Below, one piece after another: positions 58,511 to 64,000 of a DNA stretch of 64,000 nucleotides. Below the pieces are notes generated by a model, which was given only the letters and a program-made list of their open reading frames with translations, did no database searches and had not been told where the DNA came from. Source of the DNA: Nonomuraea africana (GTDB lineage: Bacteria; Actinomycetota; Actinomycetes; Streptosporangiales; Streptosporangiaceae); contig NZ_JADBEF010000001.1 in NCBI RefSeq assembly GCF_014873535.1, positions 1,736,001 to 1,800,000 of the forward strand, read 5' to 3'. The first letter of the stretch is position 1. The number at the start of each line of letters is the position of its first letter. The position numbers were made by a program, and so were the translations under genes.

Positions 58511-60298
58511 TTGCGCTACCTCGACCAGCCGCACCACGACGGCTCGTCCCTGTACGTCTCCACGCTCACCCCCTCACTCGGGGAGGAGGTGAGCGTGTGG
58601 CTGCGCGTGCCGCAGGGCTTCGCCCTGGACGCCGTGCACGTCCGCATCGTCTACGACGGAGAGCCGCGCTACACCGCGGCCGCGCCCGACCCCTCGAGGA
58701 AGGGGCTCGGCGGGTACGGCGCGGCCGACACCTGGTGGAAGGCGACCATCACGGCGGTCAACCCCGTCGTGCCGTACCGGTTCCTGCTGATCGCGGCGGA
58801 CGGCCAGCGGTGGCTGAACGCCGCGGGCCTCACCGGGCACGACGTGACCGACTCCACCGACTTCAGGCTCGTCTCCCACCCCGCGCCGCCGGAGTGGATG
58901 GCCGACGCGATCGTCTACCAGATCTTCCCCGACCGGTTCGCCGGCGCCCGTCCCAAGGCCGACCTGCCGCCGTGGGCGCTGCCCGCCTCCTGGGACGACG
59001 ACCCGGTCATCGGCGAGGGCCCCGGCACGCCCGAGCAGTTCTACGGCGGCGACCTCGACGGCATCACCGAGCACCTGGACCACATCCAGGCCCTCGGCGC
59101 CGACACCGTCTACCTCACGCCGTTCTTCCCCTCGCGCTCCAACCACCGCTACGACGCGGCGAGCTTCGACCACGTCGACCCGCTGCTCGGCGGCGACGAG
59201 GCGCTCCGGCGGCTGTCGGACGCGCTGCACGCGCGCGGCATGCGGCTGCTCGGCGACATCACGACCAACCACACCGGCGACTCCCACGAGTGGTTCACCG
59301 CCGCGATCTCGGACGTCAACGCCCCCGAACGGGAGATGTTCTACTTCGACCCCGACACGGGCGACTACGAGTCCTGGTGGGGCGTCAAGACGCTGCCCAA
59401 GCTCAACTGGGGCAGCGAGCTGGTCCGCACCCGCATGCCCGCCGTCCTCCGCAGGTGGCTCGGCGTGCTCGACGGCTGGCGCGTCGACGTGGCCAACATG
59501 ACCGGCAGGCTCGGCGCCGACGACCGCAACCACGAGGTGGCCGCGCTGCTGCGCCCCGACGGTGCGGCCTTCATCGCCGAGCACAACCACGACGCCTCCG
59601 CCGATCTCGACAGGAACGGCTGGCACGGCACCATGAACTACGGCGGCTTCACCCGCCCGGTCTGGACGTGGCTGCGCGGCGACTCACTGGAGCTGACGCA
59701 CTTCCTCGGCGTGCCGGGCGGGGTGCCGCGGCGCGACGGCGAGGCGACCGTGGCGACCTTCAAGGAGTTCGCCGCGCACATGTCGTGGCGCTCGCTGGTC
59801 CACTCCTGGCAGCTGCTCGACTCCCACGACTCGCCGCGCATCCGCACCGTCACGGGGTCGCGCGAGCTCCAGGAGGTGGCGGTCGGCCTGCAGGCGACGC
59901 TGCCCGGGACGCCGATGGTGTTCGCGGGCAGCGAGTTCGGGCTGACCGGCACCAATGGTGAGTACTCACGCACCCCCATGCCGTGGAACAGGCCCGCCGA
60001 CCGCGACGAGCGGACGCACGCCGCCTACCGGGCGCTGCTCGGGCTGCGCAGGGCCGAGCCCGCGCTGCGCAGGGGCGGCCTGCGGTGGCTGCACGCCTCC
60101 GCCGACTGCCTGGTCTTCCTGCGCGAGACGGCGGCGGAGTCGCTGCTGGTGTGCGCCCGAAGGGCGCCGGGCGAGCCGCTCGAGCTGCCGCTGGCGGGCG
60201 CGGCCCGCGGCGTCTACAACGCCGGTGACCTCTCGCCGCTGGTGCTGCCCGGCGACGGTCCTTCTCTGCGCATCTGGCGGCTGTCCGTCGGGGGCTGA
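58511..60298 (+). CDS. GH13 neopullulanase / cyclomaltodextrinase-like enzyme
   Basis: A 595-aa enzyme with an N-terminal CBM34-like beta domain (about residues 1-125) and a GH13 catalytic barrel. Conserved regions: AIVYQIFPDRFAGARPK, LLGDITTNHTGDS, GWRVDVANMTGRLG (nucleophile Asp), AAFIAEHNHDAS (Glu) and LLDSHDSPRIRTVTG (Asp). It lacks a signal peptide, so it cuts imported maltodextrins or cyclodextrins in the cytoplasm. The TTG start is 10 bases after malG. This completes an operon for uptake and breakdown. Confidence 0.9.
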   Translation: MRYLDQPHHDGSSLYVSTLTPSLGEEVSVWLRVPQGFALDAVHVRIVYDGEPRYTAAAPDPSRKGLGGYGAADTWWKATITAVNPVVPYRFLLIAADGQRWLNAAGLTGHDVTDSTDFRLVSHPAPPEWMADAIVYQIFPDRFAGARPKADLPPWALPASWDDDPVIGEGPGTPEQFYGGDLDGITEHLDHIQALGADTVYLTPFFPSRSNHRYDAASFDHVDPLLGGDEALRRLSDALHARGMRLLGDITTNHTGDSHEWFTAAISDVNAPEREMFYFDPDTGDYESWWGVKTLPKLNWGSELVRTRMPAVLRRWLGVLDGWRVDVANMTGRLGADDRNHEVAALLRPDGAAFIAEHNHDASADLDRNGWHGTMNYGGFTRPVWTWLRGDSLELTHFLGVPGGVPRRDGEATVATFKEFAAHMSWRSLVHSWQLLDSHDSPRIRTVTGSRELQEVAVGLQATLPGTPMVFAGSEFGLTGTNGEYSRTPMPWNRPADRDERTHAAYRALLGLRRAEPALRRGGLRWLHASADCLVFLRETAAESLLVCARRAPGEPLELPLAGAARGVYNAGDLSPLVLPGDGPSLRIWRLSVGG

Positions 60299-60339
60299 TC
60301 ACGCTACGGTATGCACCTGACGGTTCGTCTTTCAACTAG

Positions 60340-61596
60340 ATGAGTGGTGTGCCGATGAAGTCGCTGGCCGTGGCCGTTCTGCTGTTTCCCGCATTCTCCC
60401 TGGTGGAGGGGGCGGCAGGCACGACCTACTACGTCGATTCCAAGGCCGGTGACGACTCGGCCGCGGGCACCAGCGCGGCGACGGCGTGGAAGAGCCTTTC
60501 CACGGTCAACGCCGCCTCGCTGGGCCCCGGCGACACCGTCAACCTCAAGAGGGGCAGCAGCTGGAGCGAGCCGCTGGAGCTCACCGCCAAGGGCACCGCG
60601 GCCCGGCCGATCGTGGTCCAGCCGTACGGCAAGGGCGCCGCCCCGAAGCTCAGCGGCCAGGACTCCCACTGCGTCGTGATCAGCGGCAACTACTGGCGCG
60701 TGACGGGACTGCGGGCCAGCAACTGCCAGTGGGCCGGCTTCGAGATCTCGGGCGACGGCAACGAGCTCGTCGGGGTGGCGGCCGACCGCAACATCGCAGG
60801 CGTCCACATCACCCCCGACGGCGCCCGCAACACCGTCAGGAACAGCTGGCTGACCGGCAACAACAGGATGAGCGTCAACGACGACGGCGGCGACAACGAC
60901 TCCGGCGCCTTCGGCGTGCTGGTCAACGGCGACGACAACCTGATCACCGGCAACACCATCACCGGCAGCCACGCCACGAGCAAGGACTACGGCCTGGACG
61001 GCGCCGCGGTCGAGATCTTCAGCGGCGACCGCAACAGGGTCACGCACAACCTCTCCCGCGACAACCACACGTTCACCGAGCTGGGCGCCAAGAAGGGCAC
61101 GACGGCGACGGGCAACGTGTTCGCCTTCAACGTGGTGACTTCCACGCGCAAGCTCGGCTCCTTCCTGGTGACCCGCGGCTCCCGGCACATCGTCGGCCCG
61201 GTCAAGGGCACGATCGCCGCGCACAACTCGGTCCACCTGTCCGGCTCGAAGACCGTTGGCTGGTCCTGCCACGACGGCTGCGCCCCCGACATCCTCAAGC
61301 TGCGCAACAACGTGATCGTGGTCGGCGGGGAGATGGGCTGGGAGGACGGCAAGGGCGCCGACGAGGGCGGCAGCGTCTACCAGGGCCGCACCAAGCGCTT
61401 CAAGGCGGGCCCCAAGACGGTGATCGCCGACCCGCGCTTCGTCTCCGGCACCGACCTGCGCCTGCGTCCAGGCTCGCCCGCCCTGGACAGAGGGCTGCCG
61501 CTCGGCCCGGCCTGGTACGGCGGCGCGGCGCTGGCCAAGGACTTCACCGGCAAGGCCCTCGGCGCCGCTCCCGACGCCGGGGCCTACCAGCAGTGA
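60340..61596 (+). CDS. Secreted right-handed beta-helix protein
   Basis: The 418-aa protein has a signal peptide (MKSLAVAVLLFPAFSLVEGA) and a parallel beta-helix seen as repeating short strands: YWRVTGLRASNCQWAGFEIS, NELVGVAADRNIAGVHI, NTVRNSWLTGNNRMSV, NLITGNTITGSHATSK, RNRVTHNLSRDNHTF. The start TTYYVDSKAGDDSAAGTS matches polysaccharide lyase/hydrolase-like beta-helix proteins (PL6/Cbm-associated style); catalytic residues could not be fixed. Carbohydrate binding or cleavage outside the cell is inference. Start may be ATG 60340 or 60355. It follows the maltodextrin genes, but a shared transcript is not shown. Confidence 0.75.
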   Translation: MSGVPMKSLAVAVLLFPAFSLVEGAAGTTYYVDSKAGDDSAAGTSAATAWKSLSTVNAASLGPGDTVNLKRGSSWSEPLELTAKGTAARPIVVQPYGKGAAPKLSGQDSHCVVISGNYWRVTGLRASNCQWAGFEISGDGNELVGVAADRNIAGVHITPDGARNTVRNSWLTGNNRMSVNDDGGDNDSGAFGVLVNGDDNLITGNTITGSHATSKDYGLDGAAVEIFSGDRNRVTHNLSRDNHTFTELGAKKGTTATGNVFAFNVVTSTRKLGSFLVTRGSRHIVGPVKGTIAAHNSVHLSGSKTVGWSCHDGCAPDILKLRNNVIVVGGEMGWEDGKGADEGGSVYQGRTKRFKAGPKTVIADPRFVSGTDLRLRPGSPALDRGLPLGPAWYGGAALAKDFTGKALGAAPDAGAYQQ

Positions 61597-61603
61597 CGCT
61601 GTC

Positions 61604-62250
61604 CTAGGCCGGGACTGCCGACAGCCCCGCCTTGGCGCCGCGGCTGAGCTCGTCGACCAGCACCTCCGTCAGGCCCGCCGCGACGCCGTCCAGCGTCATG
61701 GCCGCCACCAGCTCGGGGCTCACCTTGGGCGCGGTCACGCGCGCCGCCATCTCTGTGTCGATGTATCCGGCGTGCACGCCCACCACGAGCGTCCCCTGCT
61801 CGCGCAGCTCCTGGCGCAGCGCGTTGGTCAGCGACCATGCCGCCGCCTTCGACGCGGCGTAGGTGGCGACCTGCGGAAAGGTGATGAACGACAGCACCGA
61901 GAGCATGTTGACCAGCACGCCCCCGCCGTTGCGGGCCAGCACGGGGGCGAAGGCGCGGCTCATCGCCAGCGTGCCGTGATAGTTGGTCGCCATCTCCCGC
62001 TCGGCCTCGCCCAGCACTCCCGCGTTGTTGATCAGCAGGTCGACGTCGCCGCACCGCTCGGCCGCGGCGGCCACCTGGGCCGGGTCGGTAACGTCGAGGC
62101 GCACGGGGACCAGACGCGGGTCCCGCACCGAGGCGGGATCGCGGACGCCCGCGTAGACGGTCTTCGCGCCCCGCTCGACCAGGGCGCGGGCGAAGGCCGC
62201 GCCCAGCCCGCGGTTGGCGCCGGTCACGAGCGCGACGCCGCCCTCGAGCC

Positions 62251-62254
<4 letters not shown>
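61604..62254 (-). CDS. Short-chain dehydrogenase/reductase
   Basis: A 216-aa classical SDR: cofactor motif VALVTGANRGLGAAFARAL, LDVTDPAQ, the NNAG motif in LLINNAGVLGEAE, catalytic Ser in MLSVLSFITFPQVATYAASKAA with YxxxK (YAASK). Its ATG overlaps the thiolase stop (ATGA), so the two are a coupled pair; a hydroxyacyl-CoA or related substrate is plausible but unproven. It is slightly shorter than usual at the C-terminus (about 240-250 is common). Confidence 0.9.
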
Positions 62255-63411
<1,157 letters not shown>

Positions 63412-63428
63412 CGGATCCGTCCTGGTTA

Positions 63429-63476
63429 GTTGGAAAACTGGATGCACTGTATCGCGAGTGAGTCCGGTTTTCCAAC
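63429..63476. promoter_or_regulatory. Inverted repeat upstream of thiolase
   Basis: Perfect 10-bp arms gttggaaaac (63429-63438) and gttttccaac (63467-63476), extended to 12 of 13 with the next bases, lie 18-65 bases before the thiolase start, suited to a TetR-type repressor. Confidence 0.6.
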
Positions 63477-63590
63477 GCTCCTGGTGTCCGCTGTCGACAA
63501 AACGGGTAAGTGGGCAGCATGCTGGACATAGCCCAGAAACGCCCTGGAAATCTCGCTGCGGCACTGTGTGAGCCCTGAAAGGGGGATGCG

Positions 63591-64000
63591 ATGTTGCTGC
63601 GACTGAGGGTGTCGCTACCGGACCGCCCAGGAGGCCTCGGCCAGGTGGCGCGCGTACTTGGCGCGCTCGGCGCCGACATCCTGCAGGTCACCGTGCTCGA
63701 ACGGGAGTCCGGCAGGGCCGTTGACGACTTCACGGTCTCCTGGCCCGGCAAGACCACCCCGGCCGCGGTGCTCGAGCGCCTGTCGGCGGTTCCGGGCGTG
63801 CGGGTCGAAGGCGTATGGCCGACCAGGGAGGTTCCGGGCTCCGCGCCGGACTACGACCTCCTGCTGCACGTGGCGGGCGAGCCGGCGCGCGGCTTCGCCA
63901 CGCTGGTGGACGCGCTGCCCGGGCTGTGCGGGGGCGAGTGGGCGCTGGCGCTGGCCGACGGCGTCGTCCGGCACGCGAGCCTGGCCGCGCCGCTGATCTT
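63591..64000 (+). CDS. ACT-domain protein, cut by window end
   Basis: The visible 136 codons begin MLLRLRVSLPDRPGGLGQVA, a canonical ACT domain start (beta1, DRPG loop, helix), with ADILQVTVLERESG and VDDFTVSWPGK after it. A second similar region appears to begin near PDYDLLLHVAGEPARGFATL. ACT domains bind amino acids and regulate enzymes. The ATG at 63591 is preceded by aaaggggg. The frame is open at base 64000. Confidence 0.8.
   Translation, partial: MLLRLRVSLPDRPGGLGQVARVLGALGADILQVTVLERESGRAVDDFTVSWPGKTTPAAVLERLSAVPGVRVEGVWPTREVPGSAPDYDLLLHVAGEPARGFATLVDALPGLCGGEWALALADGVVRHASLAAPLI

Overview
The window is chromosomal DNA of a high-GC actinomycete. The very strong G/C third-position bias, many GTG/TTG starts, ATGA/GTGA overlaps, and the families present (TipA-type MerR, SlpD/E-type tripeptidyl peptidase, DUF6461, DUF6716, DUF6262, LamG/NucA-NucB proteins, an actinobacterial c-di-AMP riboswitch) fit the Streptosporangiaceae, for example a Nonomuraea-like organism. 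That placement is inference; no rRNA or tRNA gene was seen.

Bases 1-21500 are an accessory, decaying region. In order: a truncated, multiply frameshifted ISL3 transposase; a broken gene for a large secreted protein with LamG and NucA/NucB nuclease domains, split by an intact 1355-bp ISAs1-type insertion sequence with perfect ends and a 10-bp target duplication; an intact DUF6461 gene, a possible immunity partner; chimeric fragments (transposase fused to an oxidoreductase tail, then a headless beta-propeller); a DUF2268 peptidase plus TipA-like MerR pair; VOC, HxlR and imine-reductase-like genes; Tn554-like recombinase/DUF6262 debris; a frameshifted extra ssb; small membrane proteins; a secreted peptidase; and two tandemly duplicated genes for secreted Gly/Asn-rich repeat proteins, each with its own near-identical promoter block and terminator.

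Bases 21500-38000 are more orderly: GNAT, a CbiX-like protein and an MFS transporter; a complete ribose operon (LacI-type regulator, rbsA, rbsC, rbsB, rbsK, rbsD) with two palindromic operators and a CRP-like site; an SPFH-domain protein; a divergent metabolite:H+ symporter and FadR-type GntR regulator; twin secreted beta-propeller proteins; kptA; and a CHAP-domain hydrolase behind a c-di-AMP riboswitch.

Bases 38000-48000 hold a surface-glycan locus: GT52-like and DUF6716 putative glycosyltransferases on the plus strand, and a polysialyltransferase-like enzyme, a GT2 enzyme and a three-domain NeuA-HAD-NeuB protein in an overlapping minus-strand operon. An 8-oxoguanine deaminase-like gene lies between them. 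The set predicts CMP-nonulosonate (sialic-acid-like) synthesis and transfer to a surface polymer.

Bases 48000-64000 are carbon metabolism: a CitB/DctR-type two-component system divergent from a dicarboxylate symporter, with a CRP-like site between; an orphan sensor kinase; a maltodextrin module (GH13 alpha-glucosidase divergent from malE-malF-malG and a neopullulanase-like GH13); a secreted beta-helix protein; a thiolase-SDR pair; and an ACT-domain protein cut by the window end.
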